A stretch of 64,000 nt of DNA from Lachnospiraceae bacterium (GTDB taxonomy: Bacteria > Bacillota > Clostridia > Lachnospirales > Lachnospiraceae): assembly GCA_015056735.1 (NCBI GenBank), contig SVFT01000013.1, forward strand, positions 18,951-82,950, read 5' to 3'. Position numbers and translations under genes: made by a program. Shown one piece after another: positions 19,981 through 29,769 of the stretch; the stretch's first letter is position 1, and each line of letters starts with the position of its first letter. Below the pieces are notes generated by a model. That model was not told the origin of the DNA and searched no databases. It saw only the letters and a list, made by a program, of their open reading frames with translations.

Positions 19981-21090
19981 TTATGATACTGTTGTAAAGT
20001 TTACGGGAAGGATCAGGTAAATATATTTTTCGTTTGCATCTCTGATAAAGCAGGGAGTTTTTGGATTAACCATATATAACTCTACTTCTTCATCATCAAT
20101 TACTTTTAGTGCATCGATCAGGAATTTAGGGTTAAATCCGATCATGATATCTTTACCTATTTTTTCAATATCGATCTCTTCATCCATACTGCCGATCGCA
20201 GAATTGATCTTCAACTCAAGACCATCATCCGTAATTGTTATGATGATCGGTTTTTTATCTCCCTCTTTTACAAGAAGCGTAGCTCTATCAATACAATTCA
20301 GGAATTCTTTTTTGTTGATCTTTACTTTCGTTTCATAATCATTAGAAAGCATCTGATCTACTTTAAAATATTCACCTTCGATCAGCCTTGAAACAACGGT
20401 CGTATTATCGAATTCAAATACAATGTGTTTATGAGTGAAGAAAAGAGATACATCTTTATTAACATCATCACCAAGGATCTTGATCACTTCATTTAAAGAT
20501 TTACCGGGTACTACTACTTTCTTTTCTTCGTAAGAATTCTTTAATTTGATATTCCTGATAGAGATTCTGTGACCGTCAAGTGATACGACTTTAAGATTAT
20601 CTCCCTTAATCTCAAAAAGTTCACCGGTCATTAATTTATTATTGTCATTATCTGCAATAGAAAAGATAGTCTGTCTTACAATCTCTTTTAATGAGTACTC
20701 GGATATGATCACAGAATCATTTCTTTCTACTTCAGGAAGAAATGAAAAATCTTCTCCATCTTTTCCTATGATATTAAATACTGCTTTTTCACAAGTGATC
20801 GTTGTTCTGTAAGAATCATCTGTTTCGATCGTAACTTTATTTTCAGGAAGCTTTCTTACGATCTCGAGAAAGATCTTTGCATCCAGAGCGATCATACCTC
20901 TTTCTAAAATATCTCCTTCAATCTTTGTTTCGATCGCAAGTTCCATATCATTTGCGGTAAGAGTGATCTCACCACCTCTTGCATCTACAAGAATGCATTC
21001 AAGAATAGACATCGTTGTTTTATTGGAAACTGCTTTTGATACGATCTGTACTCCGTTTAATAAATTTGATTTGTTACATACGATCTTCAT
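19981..21090 (-). CDS. dnaN: DNA polymerase III sliding clamp (beta subunit)
   Basis: Processivity clamp, 369 residues, built of three clamp folds, ending in the conserved ...FIRDANEKYIYLILPVNF region. The start has AAGGAAG upstream. It is separated from dnaA by 225 A+T-rich bases that form part of the origin. It heads the run dnaN-yaaA-recF-gyrB-gyrA on the leading strand. Confidence 0.98.
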   Translation of the reverse strand: MKIVCNKSNLLNGVQIVSKAVSNKTTMSILECILVDARGGEITLTANDMELAIETKIEGDILERGMIALDAKIFLEIVRKLPENKVTIETDDSYRTTITCEKAVFNIIGKDGEDFSFLPEVERNDSVIISEYSLKEIVRQTIFSIADNDNNKLMTGELFEIKGDNLKVVSLDGHRISIRNIKLKNSYEEKKVVVPGKSLNEVIKILGDDVNKDVSLFFTHKHIVFEFDNTTVVSRLIEGEYFKVDQMLSNDYETKVKINKKEFLNCIDRATLLVKEGDKKPIIITITDDGLELKINSAIGSMDEEIDIEKIGKDIMIGFNPKFLIDALKVIDDEEVELYMVNPKTPCFIRDANEKYIYLILPVNFTTVS

Positions 21091-21349
21091 CTTTTAAGTA
21101 CTTCCTTTCTTAGTGAATTAAAAGTAAATCGATTATATATATAAATAGATTAATTCAGTAATAATAATATTATAGGTTGCGAATATGTTGATATCTCCTT
21201 TAAGCCTTATCATTACTGGAAAAAGAGCTTAAACTTATGTGTGAATAGCATGAGATTAGTATGTGATTATATTTTATAATTTGTGAATAATTCGTTTAGA
21301 AATATTTTATAAAAATTATAGATTTAGTTTCTTAATGATCTTATCCACA
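21091..21349. other. dnaA-dnaN intergenic origin region with DnaA boxes
   Basis: A very A+T-rich 225-base gap with a perfect DnaA box TTATCCACA at 21341-21349 (inside the 3' end of dnaA), a one-mismatch box TGTGAATAA at 21282-21290 and a weaker TGTGAATAG at 21240-21248. TA-rich runs at 21134-21175 are candidates for the unwinding element. A minus-strand TATAAT at 21174-21169 may belong to a dnaN promoter, but no good -35 is seen. Confidence 0.65.
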
Positions 21350-22680
21350 TTTTCCTCAATATCTTTTTTATTGAGTATATCATTCTTAATCTTTTTACAG
21401 CCGCTCATGATCGTTGTGTGATCTTTCTTTTTTAATACGTTAGCGGTTGCCTGTAATGTCATGCCTATCTTTTCACGACATATGTACATTACAATGTTTC
21501 TTGGAGTGATCAGATCTCCGTTTCTTTTTTTAGAAGTAATATCTTCAGGATTGATATTAAAGTGTTCAGCTACTGTATTGATAACAAGTGCAGGTGTTAC
21601 TTCAACAGGCTTATCCGGATAAATAATATCTTTCAGAGCTTCTTCCGCATCATTTAATGTCATATCGGAAAGATCGATCTTGTTTAATCTTGAATAAGCG
21701 ATGATCTTATTGAAAGCACCTTCCAGTTCTCTGATATTGGAACTGATATTTTCTGCAATGTAATTTAAGATATGATCATTGATGACCTTTCCGGTTGTTT
21801 CTGCTTTTTTCAGAAGGATAGCAACACGAGTCTCATAATCAGGAGCCTGAATATCAGCGATCAGACCCATCTCAAATCTGGAACGCAGTCTTTCTTCCAA
21901 TGTTTCCATATCTTTTGGCGGTTTATCGGAGGAAAGAACGAGCTGTTTATTTGATCCGTGAAGTACATTAAAAGTATTGAAAAATTCTTCCTGTGTACTT
22001 TCCTTTCCTATTATAAATTGAATATCATCGATCAAAAGAACATCAACTGTGCGATATTTATCGCGAAGATTGGTCATAGCAGCTGCATTACCGCCTCTGA
22101 TCGATTCGATCACTTCGTTTGTAAATTGTTCACTTGTTACATACAGAACTTTTTTATTTGGATTCTGTTCCAGAATAAAATGCCCGATCGAATGCATTAA
22201 ATGTGTTTTACCGAGTCCTGCACCTCCGTATAGATAAAGAGGATTGTATGTTATACCTGGTGTTTCCGCAACGGCAAGTGCTGCTGAATGAGCAAATTTA
22301 TTATTGCTTCCGACAACAAAAGTATCGAAAGTATATTTTGGATTCAGATTTGCATTTTCGTAATTGATATGATAAGCGGATGAATCTTTTTTTGTGGATA
22401 ACTCGTTATCTTCCTCAATGTTTTTTTCCAAAATAAAAGAAACATCATATTCATGATCCATCATTTCAGTGATCATGACTTTAAAGTAACTGCTGTACTT
22501 ATTTGAAATATAAGTGAGAGCGTGGGATTGATCGGAAGGAATGATAATAATGACAGTATTATTTTCTACCTTATAGAATTTAAGCGGAGCGATCCATGTA
22601 TTATAAGAAATATCAGTGATCTCATATTCCTTTTTAATAGACTCTTTAATAGTGTCCCAATTGTCTTTAAGCTGATTCAT
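21316..22680 (-). CDS. dnaA: Chromosomal replication initiator protein DnaA
   Basis: Initiator ATPase, 454 residues, all four domains present. Domain I is at residues 1-80, the linker at 80-110, AAA+ domain III has Walker A GGAGLGKT (152-159) and Walker B VLLIDDIQF, and the DNA-binding domain IV carries TSKKRNGDLITPRNIVMYI and the signature KKKDHTTIMSGCKKI. The gene contains DnaA boxes at 22393-22401 and at its 3' end (21341-21349). Its promoter lies next to a DnaA box cluster, so autoregulation is likely. Upstream is the divergent rpmH. Confidence 0.98.
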   Translation of the reverse strand: MNQLKDNWDTIKESIKKEYEITDISYNTWIAPLKFYKVENNTVIIIIPSDQSHALTYISNKYSSYFKVMITEMMDHEYDVSFILEKNIEEDNELSTKKDSSAYHINYENANLNPKYTFDTFVVGSNNKFAHSAALAVAETPGITYNPLYLYGGAGLGKTHLMHSIGHFILEQNPNKKVLYVTSEQFTNEVIESIRGGNAAAMTNLRDKYRTVDVLLIDDIQFIIGKESTQEEFFNTFNVLHGSNKQLVLSSDKPPKDMETLEERLRSRFEMGLIADIQAPDYETRVAILLKKAETTGKVINDHILNYIAENISSNIRELEGAFNKIIAYSRLNKIDLSDMTLNDAEEALKDIIYPDKPVEVTPALVINTVAEHFNINPEDITSKKRNGDLITPRNIVMYICREKIGMTLQATANVLKKKDHTTIMSGCKKIKNDILNKKDIEENVDKIIKKLNL

Positions 22681-22713
22681 GAATATCTCCCAACCACAAA
22701 ATGACTCAAAAAT

Positions 22714-22742
22714 ATATTAACTTAAAATAGGAAAAAATTCAA
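22714..22742 (-). promoter_or_regulatory. dnaA promoter
   Basis: Minus strand: TTGAAT (22742-22737), 17-base spacer, TAATAT (22719-22714). The -35 is five bases from the first DnaA box, so DnaA bound there could affect its own promoter. Confidence 0.7.
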
Positions 22743-22862
22743 ATTATTTATCCACATAATTATCCACATTCACAAAACATTATATCCACATTTTTGTGAT
22801 TATGTGTGGATAAAAATATAATAGATATCATCATCTTGTTTATTTCAAATCCTATAATCTGC

Positions 22863-22891
22863 TTGACTTGCCGATTTCTTTCTTTTATAAT
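22863..22891 (+). promoter_or_regulatory. rpmH promoter
   Basis: TTGACT (22863-22868), 17-base spacer, TATAAT (22886-22891), about 45 bases before rpmH. Confidence 0.8.
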
Positions 22892-22936
22892 TGGTCTGAT
22901 ATTTTCCATAGAAGAATGTAAAGGAGGTGTTTTTCT

Positions 22937-23071
22937 ATGAAGATGACTTTCCAGCCCAAGAAAAGACAGAGATCTAAAGTCCATGGCTTCAGAGCTAGAA
23001 TGAGTACTCCCGGCGGAAGAAAAGTTTTAGCTGCAAGAAGAGCAAAAGGAAGAAAGATTTTATCAGCATAG
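22937..23071 (+). CDS. rpmH: 50S ribosomal protein L34
   Basis: A 44-residue, very basic protein beginning [18 protein letters not shown], the standard L34 sequence, with [13 protein letters not shown] in the middle and [11 protein letters not shown] at the end. An AAAGGAGGTG ribosome-binding site precedes the ATG. It heads the rpmH-rnpA-yidD-yidC-jag series, separated from rnpA by a hairpin terminator. Confidence 0.98.
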   Translation: MKMTFQPKKRQRSKVHGFRARMSTPGGRKVLAARRAKGRKILSA

Positions 23072-23095
23072 GCCGCAATTTTGTGGCCTATTTTT
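23068..23095 (+). terminator. Intrinsic terminator/attenuator between rpmH and rnpA
   Basis: ATAGGCCGCA (23068-23077) pairs with TGTGGCCTAT (23082-23091; one G-T pair) around ATTT, followed by TTTT. It overlaps the rpmH stop codon and lies 18 bases before rnpA, so it would reduce rnpA relative to L34. Confidence 0.75.
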
Positions 23096-23113
23096 CTCTG
23101 AAAAACAGGTAAT

Positions 23114-23461
23114 ATGAAATTTTCGGAATCACTTAAAAGTTATAGGGATTTCCGGTATGTTTACGATCACGGTAAATCCTATGCCAACCGTTTGTTGGTA
23201 ATGTATGTCGTGGAAAATAATCAACAAATGAACAGATTGGGTATATCTGTGAGTAAAAAAGTCGGAAACAGTGTCGTGCGTCATCATATTACGAGACTGT
23301 TACGAGAGAGCTATCGATTACATGAAAGTATATTTAATAGTGGTTTAGATATCGTAGTCGTTGCTCGAAAAAATGCGGCATCTTCATCTTACGGTGAGAT
23401 TGAGAGTGCCATGTTACATTTGGGAAAGCTTCATAAAATAGTTGATCTTTCTATTTTGTAA
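23114..23461 (+). CDS. rnpA: Ribonuclease P protein component
   Basis: Protein subunit of RNase P, which matures tRNA 5' ends, 115 residues. The central region [25 protein letters not shown] is the family's RNR-motif helix, but the usual Arg-Asn-Arg here reads Arg-His-His. There is no GG-rich ribosome-binding site; AACAGGTAAT lies before the ATG. It sits 43 bases after rpmH, past a terminator-like hairpin. Confidence 0.95.
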   Translation: MKFSESLKSYRDFRYVYDHGKSYANRLLVMYVVENNQQMNRLGISVSKKVGNSVVRHHITRLLRESYRLHESIFNSGLDIVVVARKNAASSSYGEIESAMLHLGKLHKIVDLSIL

Positions 23462-23477
23462 GCGTTCGGTTTTTGTT

Positions 23478-23687
23478 ATGAAAAAAATATTGATTTTCAT
23501 TATACAAATTTACAGGAAATACATTTCCCCGATGAAATCGACTAAATGTCCTTATTTTCCGTCGTGTTCAGAGTATGGCCTGGAAGCGATACAAAAGTAT
23601 GGTGCTTTTAAAGGAGGTCTTCTGGCGGCATGGCGGATTTTGCGATGCAATCCTTTTTCAAAAGGCGGATATGATCCTGTTCCGTAA
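23478..23687 (+). CDS. yidD: Membrane protein insertion efficiency factor YidD
   Basis: A 69-residue protein starting at ATG 23478 ([18 protein letters not shown]). The conserved core is [24 protein letters not shown] and [14 protein letters not shown]. YidD aids insertion of membrane proteins by YidC, encoded next. The frame could extend to 23442, but that would overlap rnpA, and family sequence begins at the chosen ATG. Confidence 0.94.
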   Translation: MKKILIFIIQIYRKYISPMKSTKCPYFPSCSEYGLEAIQKYGAFKGGLLAAWRILRCNPFSKGGYDPVP

Positions 23688-23719
23688 ATCAATGTATTTT
23701 TTTTCTTAAGGAGGATCTT

Positions 23720-25006
23720 GTGTTGTCAGGTGGTATATTATTGACGCAGTCGGACGGTGTATTAAGACCGATCGCTGTCGTATTGGGTTATCTGATGGAC
23801 GGCATTTTTGTTGTTCTTGATAAAATGGGTATCCCGAATGTTGGTCTGGCTATCATCATTTTTACCATTATCATCTATGCATGCTTAACTCCTCTTACTG
23901 TTAAGCAGCAGATGTTCTCAAAACTTTCTGCCAAAATGAATCCTGAGATTCAGGCTGTTCAGAAAAAATACAAAGGTAAAAAAGATAATGAATCCATGAT
24001 GGCGATGAATCAGGAAACAAAAGCCATCTATGCAAAATACGGCGTATCTCCTACAGGCAGTTGTCTGCAGCTTTTAATTCAGATGCCGATTTTGTTTGCA
24101 CTTTATCGTGTTATTTATTCCATGCCCGCATATGTAGGTATGATCAAAGATGCTTTTTCTCCTATGGTCGATCATTTGATCGATCTTGCGGGAAGTGCTG
24201 ATTTTGTAAAGAATCTTTCCAATTCAAAGATGTTTGCGGATCAGTTTACAAATGAAGCATTTACCGGTGGTAATCTTGAATATATCAAGAATACGTTTAT
24301 TGATTGTTTGAACAGAGCTTCTTCCGCTGATTGGGCCGGTCTTTCTTCTAAGTTCCCTTCCCTTAGCGGTGAGATCTCCGATACGGTTGAAAAGCTTGAA
24401 CATTATAATAATTTTTTAGGGATCAATATTGCAAACTCACCTTCTTTTATGATCTCCGATGCATTTTCTGCAGGACAGTATCTTTTGATCGTCGGTGCAG
24501 TGATGATCCCGCTTCTTTCAGCATTAACGCAGTGGATCAATATTAAATTGATGCCGCAGCCTGCACAGAATAAAGGTGATGGTCAGAATACTATGGCACA
24601 GTCCATGAAGACCATGAATATGATGATGCCCATCATGTCTGCAGTATTCTGTTTTACACTTCCTGCCGGTATGGGTATCTACTGGATCGCCGGTGCGGTC
24701 GTTCGTACCATTCAGCAGATTCTGATCAACAAGCACATCGATAAGATGGATCTTGACAATCTGATCAAAAAGAATGCCGAGAAGTTTGAAAAGAAAAAAG
24801 AGAAAAAAGGTATTTCCAAGGAGCAGCTGAATAATTATGCTTCTATGAATACCAAAAAAATGAACAGTTCCGTTTCCAAATTTTCAGAAGCGGAGAAGGA
24901 AGAAGCGCTGAAAAAAGCGACTGCATATTATGAGAATAATGCAAAGCCCGGTAGTATCGCTGCAAAAGCGAACATGGTGAAGCGCTATAATGAAAGTCAC
25001 GAATAA
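23720..25006 (+). CDS. yidC: Membrane protein insertase YidC/OxaA
   Basis: Insertase for inner-membrane proteins, 428 residues. I choose GTG 23720, five bases after AAGGAGG; TTG 23723 is an alternative. Hydrophobic segments flank the conserved cytosolic hairpin LTPLTVKQQMFSKLSAKMNPEIQ, and PTGSCLQLLIQMPILFALYRVI and AGMGIYWIAGAVVRTIQQ are family signatures. An extracytoplasmic loop of roughly 100 residues (about 150-250) is longer than in Bacillus. There is no lipobox cysteine at the N-terminus. The C-terminal tail is long and Lys-rich, a ribosome-binding feature. Confidence 0.94.
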   Translation: MLSGGILLTQSDGVLRPIAVVLGYLMDGIFVVLDKMGIPNVGLAIIIFTIIIYACLTPLTVKQQMFSKLSAKMNPEIQAVQKKYKGKKDNESMMAMNQETKAIYAKYGVSPTGSCLQLLIQMPILFALYRVIYSMPAYVGMIKDAFSPMVDHLIDLAGSADFVKNLSNSKMFADQFTNEAFTGGNLEYIKNTFIDCLNRASSADWAGLSSKFPSLSGEISDTVEKLEHYNNFLGINIANSPSFMISDAFSAGQYLLIVGAVMIPLLSALTQWINIKLMPQPAQNKGDGQNTMAQSMKTMNMMMPIMSAVFCFTLPAGMGIYWIAGAVVRTIQQILINKHIDKMDLDNLIKKNAEKFEKKKEKKGISKEQLNNYASMNTKKMNSSVSKFSEAEKEEALKKATAYYENNAKPGSIAAKANMVKRYNESHE

Positions 25007-25023
25007 TGAGGGAGTGATCAGTT

Positions 25024-25647
25024 ATGGAATATATGGAATTTTCTGCAAAAACTGTTGATGATGCGATCACGGAAGCGTGCCAGAAGCTGACAGTTACCAG
25101 TGATAAGCTTGAATATGAAGTTGTAGAAGAGGGGTCATCCGGTTTTCTCGGTATCGGTTCAAAAGTTGCTGTAATCAAAGCAAGAGTGAAATGTTCCGTT
25201 CAGGATAAAGCAAAAGATTTCTTAAAGGAAGTCTTTGATGCAATGCACATGACTGTTGTTATTGATGTTAAGTATGACGAAGTTGAAGGTGCAATGGATA
25301 TCGACCTTTCCGGTGATGAAATGGGTGTTCTGATCGGGAAGAGAGGTCAGACTCTTGATTCTTTGCAGTATCTTGTATCTCTTGTTGTAAACAAAGATGC
25401 AGAAAAATATATTCGCGTTAAAGTAGATACGGAAGATTACCGCAAGAGAAGAAAGGACACGCTTGAAAACCTTGCCAGAAATATTTCTTTTAAGGTTAAG
25501 AGAACAAAACGTCCTGTGTCTCTTGAGCCGATGAATCCTTACGAAAGAAGGATCATCCACTCTGCTTTGCAGAACGATAAATATGTAACTACACACAGCG
25601 AAGGAGATGAACCTTTCCGAAGAGTAGTCGTTACTTTAAAGAAATAA
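25024..25647 (+). CDS. jag: RNA-binding protein Jag/KhpB
   Basis: A 207-residue protein with an N-terminal Jag_N domain (residues 1-52, including GSSGFLGIGSKVAVIKA), a KH domain (about 75-150, with GVLIGKRGQTLDSLQYL) and a C-terminal R3H domain (PMNPYERRIIHSALQ...). Jag/KhpB pairs with KhpA and affects RNA stability and cell-wall growth in Gram-positive bacteria. It lies 17 bases after yidC and ends the unit at a terminator. Confidence 0.94.
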   Translation: MEYMEFSAKTVDDAITEACQKLTVTSDKLEYEVVEEGSSGFLGIGSKVAVIKARVKCSVQDKAKDFLKEVFDAMHMTVVIDVKYDEVEGAMDIDLSGDEMGVLIGKRGQTLDSLQYLVSLVVNKDAEKYIRVKVDTEDYRKRRKDTLENLARNISFKVKRTKRPVSLEPMNPYERRIIHSALQNDKYVTTHSEGDEPFRRVVVTLKK

Positions 25648-25662
25648 CAGCATTGTTACTTG

Positions 25663-25699
25663 AAAAGGTGTATATCCGTATGGTTATACACCTTTTTTT
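25663..25699 (+). terminator. Intrinsic terminator after jag
   Basis: AAAAGGTGTATA (25663-25674) pairs with TATACACCTTTT (25685-25696) around a ten-base loop, with a run of seven T bases. mnmE starts 11 bases later. Confidence 0.88.
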
Positions 25700-25710
25700 A
25701 GAGAAAGCAT

Positions 25711-27093
25711 ATGAAAACAGAGACGATCGCTGCGATCGCAACCGCTCTTTCAGACGCCGGGATCAGTATTATCAGGATCAGCGGCGATGAAGCAATAAAT
25801 GTTGCGGATCGTATTTTTGTAACCAAAGAGAAAAACCATATTCTGAAAAATGTGAAAAGCCATACCATTCATTATGGCTTTCTTTTTGACGGTGACGAAT
25901 TGATCGATGAAGTTATGGTCTCTGTTATGAAAGCACCGAAAAGTTATACGACTGAAGATACTGTTGAGATCAATTGTCACGGCGGTATCTTAATGAGTCG
26001 CAAGGTGCTTTCCCTTGTTTTACAAAACGGAGCTCGTCTTGCGGAGCCGGGTGAATTTACAAAACGTGCTTTTTTAAACGGAAGGATTGATCTTTCGGGG
26101 GCAGAAGCCGTTATGGATATCATCCATTCCGAAAATGAGATGTTTTTAAAAAGCTCTGTAAAACAGCTCCGTGGCTCTCTTTCTTCTTCCATTCGCACTT
26201 TGCGTGAAAAGATCCTTTTTGAGATCGCTTTTATAGAATCTGCGATCGATGATCCTGAACACATTTCTTTAGATGGATATCAGGATAGACTCAGTGAGAT
26301 CGTGGATGATATTTCTGTTTCTCTTCAAAAGCTCATTGATTCTTTTGATACCGGTAAACTGATGCGTGAAGGGATCCGTACCGTTATTCTTGGTAAACCG
26401 AATGCCGGAAAGTCATCTTTTCTCAATCTTCTTGTCGGTGAGGAAAAAGCGATCGTTACGGATGTGGCCGGAACGACCAGAGATGCACTGGAAGAATACG
26501 TTAAGGTTCGCGGTGTTTCATTAAAAGTGATCGATACTGCCGGGATCCGATCTACAGATGATGTTGTGGAAAAGATCGGTGTGGAAAAAGCGATCCGTTT
26601 TGCGGATGATGCCGATCTGATCTTGTATGTAGTGGATTCTTCACGTACACTTGATGAAAATGACCATCGGATCTGTGAAATGATCAGAGACAAGCGTGCG
26701 ATCATTTTGTATAATAAGACCGACTTACATGCAGCGGTCACAGAGGATGAGATCTTTGATCTTATCGGAAAGAGATTTCCCCTGATCCATGTCTCTGCTA
26801 TTGAAAATATCGGACTTGATGAATTCGAAAAACTCGTGAAGGAGATGTTCTTTGAGGGTAAGATCTCTTCTTCCGATGAGATATTTATTACCAATATCAG
26901 GCATAAAGAGGCGATCAGTGAAGCGTTAGAAGCGCTGAAGCTTGTAAAAAAGAGTCTTGCGGATCAAATGCCTGAGGATTTTTATTCCATCGATCTGATG
27001 CATGCGTATACATCGCTTGGTTTTGTGATCGGTGAAGAAGTAGGAGAAGATCTCGTGAATGAGATTTTTTCCAAGTTTTGTATGGGTAAGTAA
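25711..27093 (+). CDS. mnmE: tRNA modification GTPase MnmE
   Basis: With MnmG it makes the cmnm5U modification at the wobble uridine of several tRNAs. The 460 residues comprise an N-terminal formyl-THF-binding domain ([10 protein letters not shown]...[25 protein letters not shown]), a helical domain and a GTPase domain with P-loop GKPNAGKSS near residue 230, switch [19 protein letters not shown] and NKTD. It ends with FCMGK, the catalytic Cys-containing tail. The start has GAGAAAG upstream. mnmG follows by eight bases. Confidence 0.97.
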   Translation: MKTETIAAIATALSDAGISIIRISGDEAINVADRIFVTKEKNHILKNVKSHTIHYGFLFDGDELIDEVMVSVMKAPKSYTTEDTVEINCHGGILMSRKVLSLVLQNGARLAEPGEFTKRAFLNGRIDLSGAEAVMDIIHSENEMFLKSSVKQLRGSLSSSIRTLREKILFEIAFIESAIDDPEHISLDGYQDRLSEIVDDISVSLQKLIDSFDTGKLMREGIRTVILGKPNAGKSSFLNLLVGEEKAIVTDVAGTTRDALEEYVKVRGVSLKVIDTAGIRSTDDVVEKIGVEKAIRFADDADLILYVVDSSRTLDENDHRICEMIRDKRAIILYNKTDLHAAVTEDEIFDLIGKRFPLIHVSAIENIGLDEFEKLVKEMFFEGKISSSDEIFITNIRHKEAISEALEALKLVKKSLADQMPEDFYSIDLMHAYTSLGFVIGEEVGEDLVNEIFSKFCMGK

Positions 27094-27101
27094 GAGGTAA
27101 C

Positions 27102-29018
27102 ATGATGCCTGGTTTTCATGAATTTATTGATGTCTGCGTTGTCGGTGCAGGTCATGCGGGTTGCGAAGCGGCACTTGCGTGTGCAAGGCTTGGACTTGAA
27201 ACCGTGATCTTTACGGTCAGTGTTGACAGTATTGCACTTATGCCTTGTAATCCGAACGTTGGCGGTTCTTCCAAAGGTCATCTTGTCAGAGAACTTGATG
27301 CACTTGGCGGAGAGATGGGCAAGAATATCGACAAGACTTTCATACAATCCAAGATGCTCAATGTTTCAAAAGGTCCGGCTGTTCATTCTTTACGTGCACA
27401 GGCAGATAAAGCAGAATACAGCAGATCCATGCGTCGTGTTTTAGAGAGTCAGGATCATCTGACTATCAAACAGGCGGAAGTCTGTGAACTTTTGACAGAA
27501 GATGTGATCGACGATCTTGGTAATCCTATAAAAAAAATAACCGGTGTTCGTATTCTGACCGGTGGTATCTATTCTTGTAAAGCGGTTGTATTATGTACAG
27601 GTACGTATCTGAATGCAAGATGTCTTTGCGGAGAAGCCATTACATATACCGGACCAAATGGTTTGATGCCGGCAACGCATTTGACTGATTCTTTAAAATC
27701 ACTTGGCGTTTCCGTTCGTCGTTTTAAAACGGGAACACCTGCAAGGATGGATAAGCGCTCTCTTGATTTTTCCAAGATGGAAGAGCAGTTCGGTGATAAA
27801 AGGGTGGTTCCTTTTTCTTTTTCCACGAATCCGGATGATGTTCAGATCGATCAGGTATCCTGTTGGCTGACTTATACCAATGAAAAAACGCATGAGATCA
27901 TTCGCGATAATCTGGATCGTTCTCCGATCTACGCCGGTATCATCGAAGGGACCGGTCCCAGATATTGTCCTTCGATCGAAGATAAAGTCGTAAAGTTTGC
28001 CGACAAGGAAAGACACCAGGTTTTTATAGAGCCGGAAGGTCTTTATACGAATGAAATGTATGTTGGCGGTATGTCATCTTCTCTTCCGGAGGATGTCCAG
28101 CTTGCCATGTACAGAACTGTCCCCGGTCTTGAGAACTGTAAGATCGTGAGAAATGCTTATGCGATCGAATATGATTGTATTGATCCGCAGCAGCTTTTTC
28201 CTTCACTTGAGTTTAAAAAAATCAAAGGTCTTTTTTCAGGTGGACAGCTTAACGGAAGCAGTGGATATGAAGAAGCTGCGGCCCAGGGACTCGTGGCCGG
28301 GATCAATGCGGCGATGTCGATCTTACATAAGGACCCTCTTATCATGGATCGTTCCGAAAGTTATATAGGTGTTTTGATTGATGATCTGGTAACAAAGGAA
28401 AACTTTGAGCCTTATCGTATGATGACATCCCGTGCGGAATACCGTCTTCTTCTTAGACAGGACAATGCGGATCTTCGTCTTAGAAAATACGGATTTGAAG
28501 TCGGTCTTGTTTCAAAGGAAGAATTTGATAAGGTCTGTGAAAAGGAAAATGCGATCAAAGCCGAAGTATCAAGGTTGAAATCCGTCCGAGTCGGTGCTTC
28601 GAAATCTGTTCAGGATTTTGTGGAATCGCACGGAAGTACAGTATTAAAGACCGGTTTTACTCTGTCGGAGCTGATGTGTAGGCCTGAACTTGATTATCAT
28701 AAGCTTGCTCCTCTTGATCCTGAGCGTCCGTCTCTTCCTTCTGATGTGATCGAGCAGGTTGAGATCGAGATAAAATATGAGGGATATATCGAGCGCCAGC
28801 GCAGGCAGGTTGAGCAGTTTAAGAAAACGGAGAAAAAAAAGATTCCGGACGATATTGATTATGATGATATTCCGTCACTTCGCCTGGAAGCTCGTCAGAA
28901 ACTGACCAGGTTCCGTCCGATCTCCGTTGGTCAGGCTTCCAGAATTTCCGGCGTATCACCTGCTGATATTTCTGTTCTTCTTGTTTACTTGGAGCATTAT
29001 CAGAAGACCAGATCTTAG
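27102..29018 (+). CDS. mnmG: tRNA uridine 5-carboxymethylaminomethyl modification enzyme MnmG
   Basis: FAD- and NADH-dependent partner of MnmE, 638 residues. The dinucleotide-binding motif [14 protein letters not shown] lies near residue 15, [15 protein letters not shown] follows, and the PCIGD-like region and [20 protein letters not shown] are typical. The C-terminal helical domain that contacts MnmE is complete. Two ATG codons occur in a row at the start; AGAGGTAAC precedes the first. It is translated from the same message as mnmE and rsmG. Confidence 0.97.
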   Translation: MMPGFHEFIDVCVVGAGHAGCEAALACARLGLETVIFTVSVDSIALMPCNPNVGGSSKGHLVRELDALGGEMGKNIDKTFIQSKMLNVSKGPAVHSLRAQADKAEYSRSMRRVLESQDHLTIKQAEVCELLTEDVIDDLGNPIKKITGVRILTGGIYSCKAVVLCTGTYLNARCLCGEAITYTGPNGLMPATHLTDSLKSLGVSVRRFKTGTPARMDKRSLDFSKMEEQFGDKRVVPFSFSTNPDDVQIDQVSCWLTYTNEKTHEIIRDNLDRSPIYAGIIEGTGPRYCPSIEDKVVKFADKERHQVFIEPEGLYTNEMYVGGMSSSLPEDVQLAMYRTVPGLENCKIVRNAYAIEYDCIDPQQLFPSLEFKKIKGLFSGGQLNGSSGYEEAAAQGLVAGINAAMSILHKDPLIMDRSESYIGVLIDDLVTKENFEPYRMMTSRAEYRLLLRQDNADLRLRKYGFEVGLVSKEEFDKVCEKENAIKAEVSRLKSVRVGASKSVQDFVESHGSTVLKTGFTLSELMCRPELDYHKLAPLDPERPSLPSDVIEQVEIEIKYEGYIERQRRQVEQFKKTEKKKIPDDIDYDDIPSLRLEARQKLTRFRPISVGQASRISGVSPADISVLLVYLEHYQKTRS

Positions 29019-29028
29019 AAGGGAATTT

Positions 29029-29769
29029 ATGAACGAAGATATATTGTATCGTTATGACACAACAGGTTTTATCGATGATCTGAAGAGTATCCATGTTTCA
29101 TTAAGTAAACGACAATTGTGTCAGTTTTTAAGATATTATGAGCTTCTGGTGGAATGGAACGGTTTTATGAATCTGACTGCGATCACGAACTTTGATGATG
29201 TGATGCAGAAGCATTTTGTTGATTCGCTTTCACTTGCTCCTTTTTTCCGGCCTGAAAGTGAAAATACGATGATCGATATCGGGACAGGTGCCGGTTTTCC
29301 CGGACTTCCTCTAAAGATCCTCTATCCTGACCTCCGGGTAACATTACTCGATTCTCTTAATAAGCGGATCGGTTTTTTGAATACTGTGGTTGATGAACTT
29401 TCCCTTACCGGGGTTGAGACGATCCATGGGCGTGCGGAAGATTTTGCCAAAGCCGGTAAGTTAAGATCTTCTTTTGATATCGTTGTTTCCAGAGCGGTTG
29501 CGAATCTTTCAACGCTTTCCGAGTATTGCCTTCCTTTTGTTAAAACCGGTGGCATGTTTATTTCTTTTAAATCGGAGAAGGCGGATGAAGAGCTTGCTCA
29601 TGCTGCTCATGCGCTTGATCTGCTTGGCGGAGAAGTTTTGAAAGTAGAGAGATTTATGCTTCCTTCTTCCGAACTTTCCCGTTCTCTTATTTTTGTCAAA
29701 AAAATAAAGGAAACCCCTTCGCGTTTTCCACGTAAAGCCGGGCTTCCTTCTAAAGAACCTTTGATTTAG
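29029..29769 (+). CDS. rsmG: 16S rRNA (guanine527-N7)-methyltransferase
   Basis: RsmG/GidB methylates G527 of 16S rRNA; loss gives low-level streptomycin resistance in known cases. The 246 residues start at ATG 29029 (MNEDILYRYD), with AAGGGAA upstream; the longer frame from 28927 lies inside mnmG and is rejected. The SAM site is MIDIGTGAGFPGLPL, followed by LLDSLNKRIGFLN and VVSRAVANLSTLSEY. The stop codon overlaps the stop of the convergent hydrolase gene by four bases in total. Confidence 0.96.
   Translation: MNEDILYRYDTTGFIDDLKSIHVSLSKRQLCQFLRYYELLVEWNGFMNLTAITNFDDVMQKHFVDSLSLAPFFRPESENTMIDIGTGAGFPGLPLKILYPDLRVTLLDSLNKRIGFLNTVVDELSLTGVETIHGRAEDFAKAGKLRSSFDIVVSRAVANLSTLSEYCLPFVKTGGMFISFKSEKADEELAHAAHALDLLGGEVLKVERFMLPSSELSRSLIFVKKIKETPSRFPRKAGLPSKEPLI

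Larger units (their letters stand above)
22681..22936. other. oriC: oriC: dnaA-rpmH intergenic region with a DnaA box cluster
   Basis: Within 66 bases there are two perfect DnaA boxes TTATCCACA (22748-22756 and 22760-22768), a one-mismatch box ATATCCACA (22782-22790) and a perfect box in the opposite direction, TGTGGATAA (22805-22813). The flanks are strongly A+T-rich. Gene orientation switches here from minus (left) to plus (right), as expected for bidirectional replication. With the boxes beyond dnaA this forms a bipartite origin, as known in Bacillus. Confidence 0.9.
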
